From assembly GCA_964530825.1 (NCBI GenBank), contig CAZHCA010000005.1, forward strand, positions 146,015-210,014: a stretch of DNA of 64,000 nt, written 5' to 3'. The position numbers and the translations under genes are program-made. Positions 46,691 to 55,300 of the stretch are shown here, one piece after another (the stretch's first letter is position 1; each line of letters opens with the position of its first letter). Under the pieces are notes generated by a model. It worked only from the letters and a program-made list of their open reading frames with translations, did not search any database and was not told the DNA's origin. Source of the DNA: CAZHCA01 sp964530825 (GTDB taxonomy: Bacteria; Bacteroidota; Bacteroidia; Chitinophagales; Saprospiraceae).

Positions 46691-47494
46691 ATGGATTTAC
46701 AAGTGCTCATCAGTAAGAAAGGAACCAAGGTAGTAACGGCTACTAATCTCCATGCTGTGCTCGAGCTTCCCAGCCACCATTACAGCGCGAATGTTAAGCG
46801 TTGGTTGCGAGAGGTATACGAGTTCCGCGATGGTATTCGCCGACCGGCCAGCCACAAAGACTATGCCTTGCGCCGAATTGAGGATGCGCCCGCCGTAACG
46901 GATTATTACCTTTCGGTCGAACTTGCCAAGCAGGTAGCCCTGCGTTCAAAAAGCAAGCAGAAGCAGAAATATGCGAAACAACTTTTGGCAATAGAAGAGG
47001 ATAGCACGCATGGTAATGCCTTATCCCAAGAGCAGATCAAACAGGTATTAGAGCTTACCAGAGCGATGGGTTTGGTTTCTTGCCAGGAAACCAGCGAGCA
47101 TCGTCACCAATCGGTATACGCTCAGCGCAACGGCGGTTCCTGCCGCAATTGGTGGAAATACCGGGCCACTATCCTGGGATATAATGCCGATGACCTCAAG
47201 GAGCGCGCACGTAAAATGGGTAAACCGGTGAAAGGGAAAAATCAGCGGGAGCTACTGATGATGACGGACAAATACGAGATGATCCGGGCCGGCGTGATTG
47301 ACCTTTTCATGTCGATGGGAAAAAGCCAATGGTATGCCCGTCGAATGGGTGATTTGGCTAAACTTTTCGCGGCAGAGTTCGAAGTCGATATCTTTGATGA
47401 TCGGGATGGGGGCAATGTTTTTGCTCCTCAAGTAAACGGCGAGATGGTGCGTAAGGTTAAAAATGCCGATGAAAGTGTTTTAATTGCAGCTTGA
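46691..47494 (+). CDS. Phage antirepressor (AntA/AntB)-like chromosomal protein
   Basis: In the 267-residue protein, residues about 10-103 resemble the AntA/AntB or BRO-type antirepressor N-terminal domain: K-G-T-K-V-V-T-A-T-N-L-H, then a Trp after an H-Y-S-A-N-V-K-R stretch, Y-E-F-R-D-G, and DYYLSVELAKQVALRSKSK (compare the phage pattern D-Y-Y-L-T-x-D-M-A-K-x-L). A basic linker follows. The C-terminal 120 residues contain RNWWKYRATILGYNADDLK, which I do not recognise. In phages such proteins bind repressors or DNA. Here there are no phage genes around, so it may be a domesticated regulator. The start is ATG 46691; upstream codons are AT-rich and non-coding in look. Confidence 0.7.
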   Translation: MDLQVLISKKGTKVVTATNLHAVLELPSHHYSANVKRWLREVYEFRDGIRRPASHKDYALRRIEDAPAVTDYYLSVELAKQVALRSKSKQKQKYAKQLLAIEEDSTHGNALSQEQIKQVLELTRAMGLVSCQETSEHRHQSVYAQRNGGSCRNWWKYRATILGYNADDLKERARKMGKPVKGKNQRELLMMTDKYEMIRAGVIDLFMSMGKSQWYARRMGDLAKLFAAEFEVDIFDDRDGGNVFAPQVNGEMVRKVKNADESVLIAA

Positions 47495-47509
47495 AGCCCG
47501 CAGGGCTTC
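47493..47509 (+). other. Hairpin at the stop codon of the antirepressor-like gene
   Basis: GAAGCCC, loop GCA, GGGCTTC is a perfect 7-bp stem overlapping the TGA stop. There is no T tract, so it is a possible 3' structure rather than a clear terminator. Confidence 0.4.
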
Positions 47510-47927
47510 CAGTCCAAGCTTGGTTCGGCCACGCTACGATCCTAATTGCTTTTTTTGGACCCGAAAAACTGCTTGATAGCGATACCCTCCGGAGAAATAT
47601 AGTCGCTGCTTTTATCCAATTTGAGTTGGTCTTGCCGGTTAGCTCACCTACTAGAGGGGTTCTTAACTGATCTATCCGCAGCGTTCGGCTATCCTGATGC
47701 TTATTTTGCTTGATCACTGTGCAGAGACACGAATCCCGGCTTTTTTAGCACGGCACTAAGCCTTCCTGCTGAAATAAACTTGGAGTTAGGAATAGTTCTT
47801 TGGTCCTTATCCATCTTCGAACGGGAGATTAAGGGCATTTTTGACTTTCGCACTTATGAAATAAACAATATCTTCCGCAAGTGTCTTCTTCTCACGGCTT
47901 GAAGAGTTACTTTCTAAATAAACCTGC
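47495..47927. other. Intergenic region before the SulP gene
   Basis: These 433 bases hold the stop-codon hairpin, a 10-bp palindrome CCAAGCTTGG near 47513, and AT-rich sequence leading to the SulP start. TACTTTCT, ten bases or so before the start region, is a weak -7 candidate. No gene or structured RNA is supported. Confidence 0.4.
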
Positions 47928-49649
47928 ATGCGTCAAGTATTCCAATTCGACTTTTCTAACCTACGTGGCGATTTTTTTGGCGGGCTGACCGCTGGTGTTG
48001 TGGCGCTGCCCCTAGCTTTGGCTTTTGGTGAGCAGACCGATCTTGGCGCCATATCCGGCCTTTACGGCGCCATTGCCATCGGTATTTTGGCCGCTGTTTT
48101 CGGCGGTACACCTACGCAAGTCAGCGGCCCCACAGCCCCGATGACAGTTGTCTCTGCCGTAGTCATTTTGGATGCGATCGACTATGCAGGTAGCCTGGAG
48201 AAAGCCTTTCCAATTATTATCGGTACTTTTTTCCTGGCTGGTATTCTCGAGATGCTAATGGGTATATTTCGTCTGGGGCGATACATCAAATATATTCCCT
48301 ATCCGGTGGTATCGGGTTTTATGAGCGGCATCGGCGTAATTATCATCATCAGTCAGATTTTTCCCTTTTTCGGGATGAGCGCTCCCAACGGGGGTGCGCT
48401 CGGCACAGTGACCAATCTCGCCGACATTGCAGGAAATATTAATTGGTTTTCCGTATTACTGGCCTCTGCTACCATTGCCATCATCTATTTAACGCCAAAA
48501 ATTACGAAGGCCGTGCCGGGATCACTCATCGGCCTAATCATGGTATCTCTGATCGCCTACTTTTTCCTTTCCAGCGGACAGGTTACCCTCATCAATGATA
48601 GTACGCCGGGCGGCGTGCCGACTGGTCTGCCCAAAGTTTATCTCAATTTTTTCGATACCTACACCGATACCGATCGTTTGCTTCTCGTCTTTAAATTTGC
48701 CTTCACGCTAGCTGCTTTGGGTGCTATCGACTCCTTGCTCACGTCAATTGTTGCAGATAATATTACCAAAACCCGGCACGACAGTAATCAGGAACTCATT
48801 GGGCAAGGTATAGGCAACATGGGAGCTGCTTTAATCGGCGGGCTGCCCGGTGCGGGCGCGACTATGCGAACGGTGATCAATGCCAATTCGGGAGGAAAAA
48901 CAAAAATCTCAGGTATCATCGCCGGCTTATTCTTGCTCGGCATTCTATTGGGGTTAGGGGCCTTAGTTGGAAATATCCCCAATGCCGTGTTAGCCGGCAT
49001 CTTGATCACGGTAGGTATCGGAATTATCGATTACAAAGGTTTTCGACACTTGCGAGAAGTGCCGCGCGCCGATGCGGTAATCATGATTGTAGTCCTCTTG
49101 TTGACCGTGTTTGTTGGTTTGCTGGAAGCTGTTGCCGTCGGTATGATTATGGCGGCGTTGTTGTTCATGAAAAACATTGCTGATGTCATCGAACGCGAGA
49201 CCCAAGGCACTTCTCTGAAAGGATTTTCCCGGGAAATACCGTGGTCAGATGAAACCGCCTTTTTGGACGAGATAAATGAGCAGGTCTATGTCAAGCACCT
49301 TGACGGTCCGCTCTTTTTTGGTTTTTCTGCTCGTTTTCAGGAAATGATGAAAGCACTACCAAAGATTCAGGTGGTGATCATCCGGATGGATCGTGTCCCG
49401 TATGTAGATCAGTCGGGTCTCTATGCAATGGAGGAAGCGATTGTTGAACTGGAAAACCAGGATGTCCGTGTACTTTTTACCGGGCTGCATGGCCAGCCCG
49501 AGGATATGTTACGGCGCATAAAGATCGTACCCGGATTGGTCGGTGAAAACGATATTTTTAAAACCTTTGAGGAGTGCGTCCTATGGTTGCGCCAATACCT
49601 CGTTGAGATCAGAGAGAAGCAAAAAAACGACATAGAGATCAATGGATAG
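47928..49649 (+). CDS. SulP family anion transporter with STAS domain
   Basis: The 573-residue inner-membrane protein starts with about 14 hydrophobic segments: GLTAGVVALPLALAFG, the signature GLYGAIAIGILAAVFGGT, and GPTAPMTVV. The cytoplasmic STAS domain runs from about residue 445 (DGPLFFGFSARF, then RVPYVDQSGLYAMEEA). SulP proteins carry sulfate, bicarbonate, molybdate or other anions. The ion is not readable, and no carbonic anhydrase or sulfate gene is adjacent. It is followed by a TetR-type gene 122 bases downstream, possibly its regulator. Confidence 0.94.
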   Translation: MRQVFQFDFSNLRGDFFGGLTAGVVALPLALAFGEQTDLGAISGLYGAIAIGILAAVFGGTPTQVSGPTAPMTVVSAVVILDAIDYAGSLEKAFPIIIGTFFLAGILEMLMGIFRLGRYIKYIPYPVVSGFMSGIGVIIIISQIFPFFGMSAPNGGALGTVTNLADIAGNINWFSVLLASATIAIIYLTPKITKAVPGSLIGLIMVSLIAYFFLSSGQVTLINDSTPGGVPTGLPKVYLNFFDTYTDTDRLLLVFKFAFTLAALGAIDSLLTSIVADNITKTRHDSNQELIGQGIGNMGAALIGGLPGAGATMRTVINANSGGKTKISGIIAGLFLLGILLGLGALVGNIPNAVLAGILITVGIGIIDYKGFRHLREVPRADAVIMIVVLLLTVFVGLLEAVAVGMIMAALLFMKNIADVIERETQGTSLKGFSREIPWSDETAFLDEINEQVYVKHLDGPLFFGFSARFQEMMKALPKIQVVIIRMDRVPYVDQSGLYAMEEAIVELENQDVRVLFTGLHGQPEDMLRRIKIVPGLVGENDIFKTFEECVLWLRQYLVEIREKQKNDIEING

Positions 49650-49771
49650 TCTAGTTATAAGCCGGTCAAAAAGAATTGGATCGTAAACCCTATATGCTGC
49701 CTTTTGTTGCACTCTTGCTATGACGGAATTGATCCTGCCAAATATCCCCAAGCCAAATAAACCAAACGTTT

Positions 49772-50515
49772 ATGGGAATCTCTATACGCATTGAGCTGAA
49801 TGAAAAGCTATACCATCGCGACCCCCAGGGTACCCGCCTAGGTAAGCGTATCATTCAACACGCCATCCTGCTGATAGATGAGATTGGCTTCGAGGATTTC
49901 ACCTTCAAGAAACTAGCTGAGCGCATTCAATCTACTGAGGCCTCCATATACCGCTACTTTGAAAATAAGCATCGGTTGCTATTGTACTTGCTCTGCTGGT
50001 ATTGGGAGTGGATGAAGTTTCAGATTGACTTCAACACCATGAACATCGAAGATCCACGAGAACGCTTGCGAATAGCCATTGCAACGATCGTCGATACGGC
50101 TAAGCGCAACACCTCCATTGATTTCGTCGACGAAGATATTCTACACCGAATTGTGGTCTCAGAGGGAACTAAAGCTTATCATACCAAACAAGTCGACCAG
50201 GAAAATAATCAGGGATTTTACCTTACCTATAAGAGCCTGAACAAGAAAATCGCCGATATCATTTCCACCATTAACTCCAATTACCCCTACCCGCGGGCAT
50301 TAGCTGCCACCCTGCTGGAGATGGGAAATAATCATATCTATTTCGCACAACACCTTCCCTCAATGACCGACGTTAAACTTTCCGAAGAAGGGAATTATAC
50401 TTCGGTGGAGCGATTGCTGGAAGATTTTGCATTTGGGCTTTTGGAATCCCCTTATCGGCCGAATCGAAATGTGCAGGGGGCAAATGATAAAGACGGAGAA
50501 AGGAAGCCAGCTTAA
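49772..50515 (+). CDS. TetR/AcrR-family regulator
   Basis: The 247-residue regulator has a helix-turn-helix at about residues 25-72 (AILLIDEIGFEDFTFKKLAE, then STEASIYRYFENKHRLLLYL), after a longer than usual N-terminal arm (R-I-E-L-N-E-K-L-Y-H-R-D-P-Q). The C-terminal part has W-Y-W-E-W-M-K-F and is not a familiar ligand domain. It lies downstream of the SulP gene on the same strand, so control of that transporter is plausible but unproven; no matching palindrome was found. Confidence 0.88.
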   Translation: MGISIRIELNEKLYHRDPQGTRLGKRIIQHAILLIDEIGFEDFTFKKLAERIQSTEASIYRYFENKHRLLLYLLCWYWEWMKFQIDFNTMNIEDPRERLRIAIATIVDTAKRNTSIDFVDEDILHRIVVSEGTKAYHTKQVDQENNQGFYLTYKSLNKKIADIISTINSNYPYPRALAATLLEMGNNHIYFAQHLPSMTDVKLSEEGNYTSVERLLEDFAFGLLESPYRPNRNVQGANDKDGERKPA

Positions 50516-50523
50516 CCAACACC

Positions 50524-51120
50524 CTATGGTTTAATTGGGTAAATGTTCAAGCTCTCTCCCACACATTGAACAGCTTGTTTGACCCTTGTCTTTTGGTCTT
50601 CCGTAAGCATTACAGTGCGCTTGTAACCCCGGTAAACGATCCGGATCGCATCAATTTCGTAAAAGGCTAAGGTGTAGAAAAGATCAATAGGCACTACGCA
50701 GGTATGGTTGTAAATGCGCATGTTAATATTGGGATTGAAAGTACCTCGATTCGGCACATTATATACCCGGATGACCGTATCATTCGATAATTTCAAGAAA
50801 ACGTTATACCCCTCATCAATCGTGAAGTATTGCCTTTCGGCTAATGCGATAGTCAGAAAGAACGCGTCAATGGAGTCATTTTGCGCAAAGGAAAATAAGA
50901 CTTTTCCTTCCTCTATCATTCGATAATCACCGGTGGAGTCTATTTTGAATTCACTGGGCACCATGTAGCCGATATTGATTGACCCCGTGCTAATGGTCAG
51001 GGTACTATCAAAAGGGTCGATTTCCTGGTAAAAGATAAAGTTTTCGCACTGGCTGAAGGCTTTGCCAGCGGCGAATAACATGAACAAGACGAAGAGTGAG
51101 ATTTTACAACGGCCCAGCAT
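50524..51120 (-). CDS. Secreted protein of unknown function
   Basis: I do not recognise this 198-residue protein. It has a signal peptide (residues 1-23, ending KAFSQ) and a mixed beta-rich mature part with three cysteines: one just after the signal, one in NHTCVVP and one in QAVQCVG. A pair could form a disulfide in the periplasm. The start is ATG 51120, which gives the signal peptide. Its stop lies 8 bases from the stop of the convergent TetR gene. Confidence 0.72.
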   Translation of the reverse strand: MLGRCKISLFVLFMLFAAGKAFSQCENFIFYQEIDPFDSTLTISTGSINIGYMVPSEFKIDSTGDYRMIEEGKVLFSFAQNDSIDAFFLTIALAERQYFTIDEGYNVFLKLSNDTVIRVYNVPNRGTFNPNINMRIYNHTCVVPIDLFYTLAFYEIDAIRIVYRGYKRTVMLTEDQKTRVKQAVQCVGESLNIYPIKP

Positions 51121-51174
51121 AATTCGACACTTCCTTTTGCGATAAAAATAGCTAAAATTAACCCGCGACACGAA

Positions 51175-51220
51175 AGAAAAGGGGCGTACTCCGTAATTTG
51201 GAGTCCACCCCTTTCTTTGG
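51175..51220 (-). terminator. Terminator of the 51.2-52.2 kb lipoprotein gene
   Basis: On the minus strand AAAGGGGTGGACTCC and GGAGTACGCCCCTTTT form an imperfect stem of about 12 bp around AAATTAC, followed by CTTT. It lies between the lipoprotein stop and the next gene. Confidence 0.7.
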
Positions 51221-51242
51221 CATGCAAGAAATTCGTTATGAT

Positions 51243-52175
51243 TTATTGGAAATTCAACGCTTGTTTGATGGAGAAAACGAGGTAATCGCCGTTAGCGTTC
51301 GGATCTACAAAAACCTCGGTACACTGTAGCAGGAAATAGTCTCTGCCATTGCTGCCGCCGGTACGCACGGCAAAAATATCGCCCTCCTCGACAGGATCAC
51401 TTTCTCCACTGATTGTGTCACCAGCTCCGTACAAGGCAACAACAGCTTCTTTAGTGTCTATCATATCGAAATCAGCACCGTCCGTGCTCGGGTCGACGAA
51501 ACGCAAAGTGCGTCCTCCGCTATTGGCCAGGATAGCTTGTTTCCAATTTTGAGCGGCCGGCAGATCGGTATCAATGCCCGCGTCAAGAATATCCGCATCG
51601 GCTGAACCTGATGGTACGTTACGACCGTTGAACAGGTCCAAACCACCATTGTCGGGGCCATCGGCATTATTCAGCAGAACCATCGTGAAGGTCGCATCAA
51701 TAGGGGTAGTAGGCTCTTCCACCGTAATGTCGAGAGAAGCTGTAAACGTTACGCCAACCACATCTGTAAGGTTGAAATCGTAAGTGTAAACGCCAGGAGC
51801 TGTCGGAGCGGTGATGTCTACGACAAACTGACCTACTCCATTAACATCATTTCCAGTTATTCCGAAGGGATTGGATGTGGTGGAAAAACCATTATTGTAT
51901 ACCAAACGGTTCGTAGGTACCAAATTATTATCCTCTTGGATGTCAAAAGAAGCAAGATCATTATCGCCAGGAGTCCAGGACATATCGACCCGAAAAGTTG
52001 AGCCTGGCTCTACCGTCGCATCATTAGTAATAGCACCACCGCGGCTATTAAACTCAATAAATGGCTCCAGGGGGTTTATGATACCGCCATCGCCATTGTC
52101 ATCTTCACAAGAGCTTAAGGTAAATAAAGCTGCGATGATCATTAATCCGGAAAAGCGAAGCAATACTTTTTGCAT
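51243..52175 (-). CDS. Lipoprotein with Ig-like (cadherin-type) fold region, unknown function
   Basis: The 310-residue protein has a lipoprotein signal ending at C23 (TLSSC), then an acidic start, a beta-sandwich-like domain of about 110 residues (SFDIQEDNN, APTAPGVYTYDFNLTDVVG), and a C-terminal domain with DPNANGDYLVFSIKQ at its end. The middle part resembles Ig/cadherin-like modules of Bacteroidota surface lipoproteins. No enzyme motif is seen. The start is ATG 52175. It stands alone between terminators. Confidence 0.8.
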   Translation of the reverse strand: MQKVLLRFSGLMIIAALFTLSSCEDDNGDGGIINPLEPFIEFNSRGGAITNDATVEPGSTFRVDMSWTPGDNDLASFDIQEDNNLVPTNRLVYNNGFSTTSNPFGITGNDVNGVGQFVVDITAPTAPGVYTYDFNLTDVVGVTFTASLDITVEEPTTPIDATFTMVLLNNADGPDNGGLDLFNGRNVPSGSADADILDAGIDTDLPAAQNWKQAILANSGGRTLRFVDPSTDGADFDMIDTKEAVVALYGAGDTISGESDPVEEGDIFAVRTGGSNGRDYFLLQCTEVFVDPNANGDYLVFSIKQALNFQ

Positions 52176-52325
52176 AGGAGATTTGGGTTTTTGCAAATTT
52201 TTGAAATGCAGATTGTTATAAAGAAAAGTTTCACAATTTTAGGAAAAAAATGATCAAATAGAAATAGCCCGTAGCTTCTTAACAATTACTTCACAGCGAT
52301 AACCCTCATCCATGTATCATATCAA

Positions 52326-52353
52326 ACGGCCCGCTTTCTTCGAAAGCAGGCCG
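52326..52353 (-). terminator. Terminator of the adhesin operon
   Basis: On the minus strand ACGGCCTGCTTTC, loop GAA, GAAAGCGGGCCGT forms a 13-bp stem with one G-T or mismatch, followed by a short TTT. It lies 32 bases after the adhesin stop and reads well for the minus strand only. Confidence 0.65.
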
Positions 52354-52384
52354 TCTGGGAATCTCCCCAATGAGAGAAAATATT

Positions 52385-55300
52385 TTAACGGAAAAGGGTA
52401 ACATTACCATTGATTACAAATACCTCCTGATCGCCAACCGTACAACGGGCTTCGAGTACATAACCATACACATCAGGCGGTAAGCGATTCCCTTCGTTGC
52501 GGAAAGTGCCGTCCCAGCCACATGTCATACTACAAGAATCATCGCATTTCGGATCATTGCAAATATCGTAGACTACATTTCCCCAGCGATTGAGTATCTG
52601 GAAGCGAACGACCTCAATGTTTTCACCTCGCACGTACAGGACATCATTGATGTTATCCCCATTCGGAGTAAATGCGTTCGGCACGAAAGGCTCCGAGCAA
52701 TCCCGCAACAGGCTTACATTAGCCTCAGCCACACATCCATTTGCCGTAAAGCCTTGTAGGTATATTTCCCGTTCTTCCATAGCACCGAGTTTCACCACAA
52801 TCGTGGCCCCGGACCCAAGGGTATCCGTTAAAGCTTGATCGGCAAACCAGAAGTACTCCGTACAGGGTAAGTTGCTATTCGCAAAAAGGGAGATTTCCGT
52901 ATCCCCCATGGGTATTTGATTGGGCGCATCTATACTTACTTCCAGATTATCGTCAGTGGCAATCACGAGTGTTTGCTGAGCTACTGCAGTGCAGCCATTT
53001 TCCGAGACCACCTGCAGGAAATAGTCGGACTGCAAATCCTCCGGAATGACCAGCAATTCATCGCCAGTACCCAGGGTATCTGTCAGCCCTTCATCCCCAA
53101 ACCAAATATAAGTCACACAATCAATGTTGCTCATACCTAAAAGCTGGACTGGGTCGTTATCGCAACAGGCTAAAACCACATCGGTAGGACCGTCAATCAT
53201 GGCCTCAATTGGTTCAAATTGCGAATCGTAGGTATACAAAGCTATATCCGTACAGCCGTTGTCGGAAACGGCTTGGAGGTAAATCGTATCGGAGGCTCCG
53301 GAAGGCTCTAAGCTATATTTTTCGCCTACTGCCAGGGTATCGGTTAAAGTGGCATCGGCAAACCAGGCAAAAGTAACACAAGCCAGATTAGCATTAGCCT
53401 GGAGGTCGATGAGTTCGCTTGGACCACAGCAGTCGATTATTACATCAACCGGCCCGTCGACCGATGCCTCCAGATTTTCAGCTAACGGATAATCATCGAT
53501 CCTAAATTCAAATACAGCTGTATCAAGGCAACCCAGTATCGACACCCCTAGTAGATAAAAAGTATCCTGACCAATCTGCGGATTAAAACTAAAGTCCGGG
53601 CCAGCAGCTAAAGTATCGCTTAGGGTAGCATCACTGAACCAGAAATACTCGACACAATTCAGGTTAGCAGTCCCTGAAATTTCTATATCCTCTGCCTCGC
53701 AACAGTCGATGATAATATCTTCGGGTACATCAATTTCTACCACCAGTTCCTCGATAACCAAAGCAGAATCGAGGCGGAAAATGTAGGTAGCAGTATCCCG
53801 GCAGCCCAGCGTCGATGTCCCAATTACGTAGAACGTATCTTGGTCAATATCCGGCGCAAACCGGAAGCGATCACTGGCGCTAAGTGTGTCAGCGAATGTT
53901 GCATCGCCAAACCAAGCATAGTCCACACATTCAAAATTTGCTGTTGCAATTAGCTCAACGGAATCCGCAGCGCAGCATCCGATAGTTATTTCCTCGGGCG
54001 CCTCAATTTCAACAGCTAGTAATTCGGCAACTAAAGCTGAATCTATATCGAATATGAAAGTCGCCGTATCGCGACAGCCAAAGGTTGATATACCCAAAAC
54101 ATAAACCGTATCCCGGTTGACATCGGGTACAAATGCATATTCTGGACCGCTGGCCAACGGATCAATAAAAGACACATCATCAAACCATAAATACTCCACG
54201 CAACTGAGATTGGCTGTAGCTGATAGTGGAATAGAATCCGATTCACAGCAACCGATAGTTAATTCCTCTGGGGTCTCTATCTCTATGGAAAGGTCTTCCA
54301 AAACGGTAAAAGAATCAACATTAAAAGCATAAGCAGTCGTATCCAGACACCCCTGTAGAGAAACACCCAGAACATATACCGTGTCTTGACCGGATTCTGG
54401 AGTAAAAGCAAAATCCGCTCCAGTGGCCAGCGTATCCACAAGGTTTAAGCTATTAAACCAGAAAAAGTCTACGCAATCCAAATTGGCAAGGGCAACTAAG
54501 TTGATCGGAGAAGCGTCACAACAGCCAATCGTGATGTCGAGCGGATCCTCTATCGTTACTGTTAATTCTTCTGTAAAAGAAACCGAGTCGATATTGAACT
54601 CGTAGATCGCCGTATCCCGGCAGCCCCCATCCGATANNNNNNNNNNNNNNNNNNNNNNNNNNNNNNNNNNNNNNNNNNNNNNNNNNNNNNNNNNNNNNNN
54701 NNNNNNNNNNNNNNNNNNNNNNNNNNNNNNNNNNNNACCGAGTCGATATTGAACTCGTAGATCGCCGTATCCCGGCAGCCCCCATCCGATACACCCAGCA
54801 GGTAGAAGGTCGACGGGGACACCTCGGGCGAAAACCGGAAGCTCGATCCCCTTGCCAGGGTGTCGATCAGATCCGACTCGGCAAACCAGTAGTATTCCAC
54901 GCACGTCAGATTGGCCCTGGCCTCCAGATCAATGCTATCCGCATCGCAGCAGTCGATGTTGAGCGTGTCGGGACCAAGGATGTCCACCCGCAGGTCTTCA
55001 CCCGTGTTCACCGAGTCGATATTGAACTCGTAGATCGCCGTATCCCGGCAGCCCCCATCCGATACACCCAGCAGGTAGAAGGTCGACGGGGACACCTCGG
55101 GCGAAAACCGGAAGCTCGATCCCCTTGCCAGGGTGTCGATCAGATCCGACTCGGCAAACCAGTAGTATTCCACGCACGTCAGATTGGCCCTGGCCTCCAG
55201 ATCAATGCTATCCGCATCGCAGCAGTCGATGTTGAGCGTGTCGGGACCAAGGATGTCCACTTCTAAAGAAGTTATAGCTGCCGTGTCCGGTTGGTAGACA

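Noticed and set aside
47513..47523. CCAAGCTTGG palindrome as an operator
   Set aside because: A single 10-bp palindrome without a second copy or promoter context is expected by chance.
46549..47927. Prophage or integrated element around the antirepressor-like gene
   Set aside because: There is no integrase, structural gene, attachment repeat or change in neighbour type; only the one gene is phage-like.
54560..54910. Two separate genes on the minus strand split at 54.7 kb
   Set aside because: Both parts belong to the same repeat array, and the split is at an N run; removing the 55-base overlap gives one frame.
54737..55260. 251-base direct repeat as an insertion-sequence end or mobile element
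   Set aside because: The copies are whole in-frame protein units with no inverted ends or transposase.
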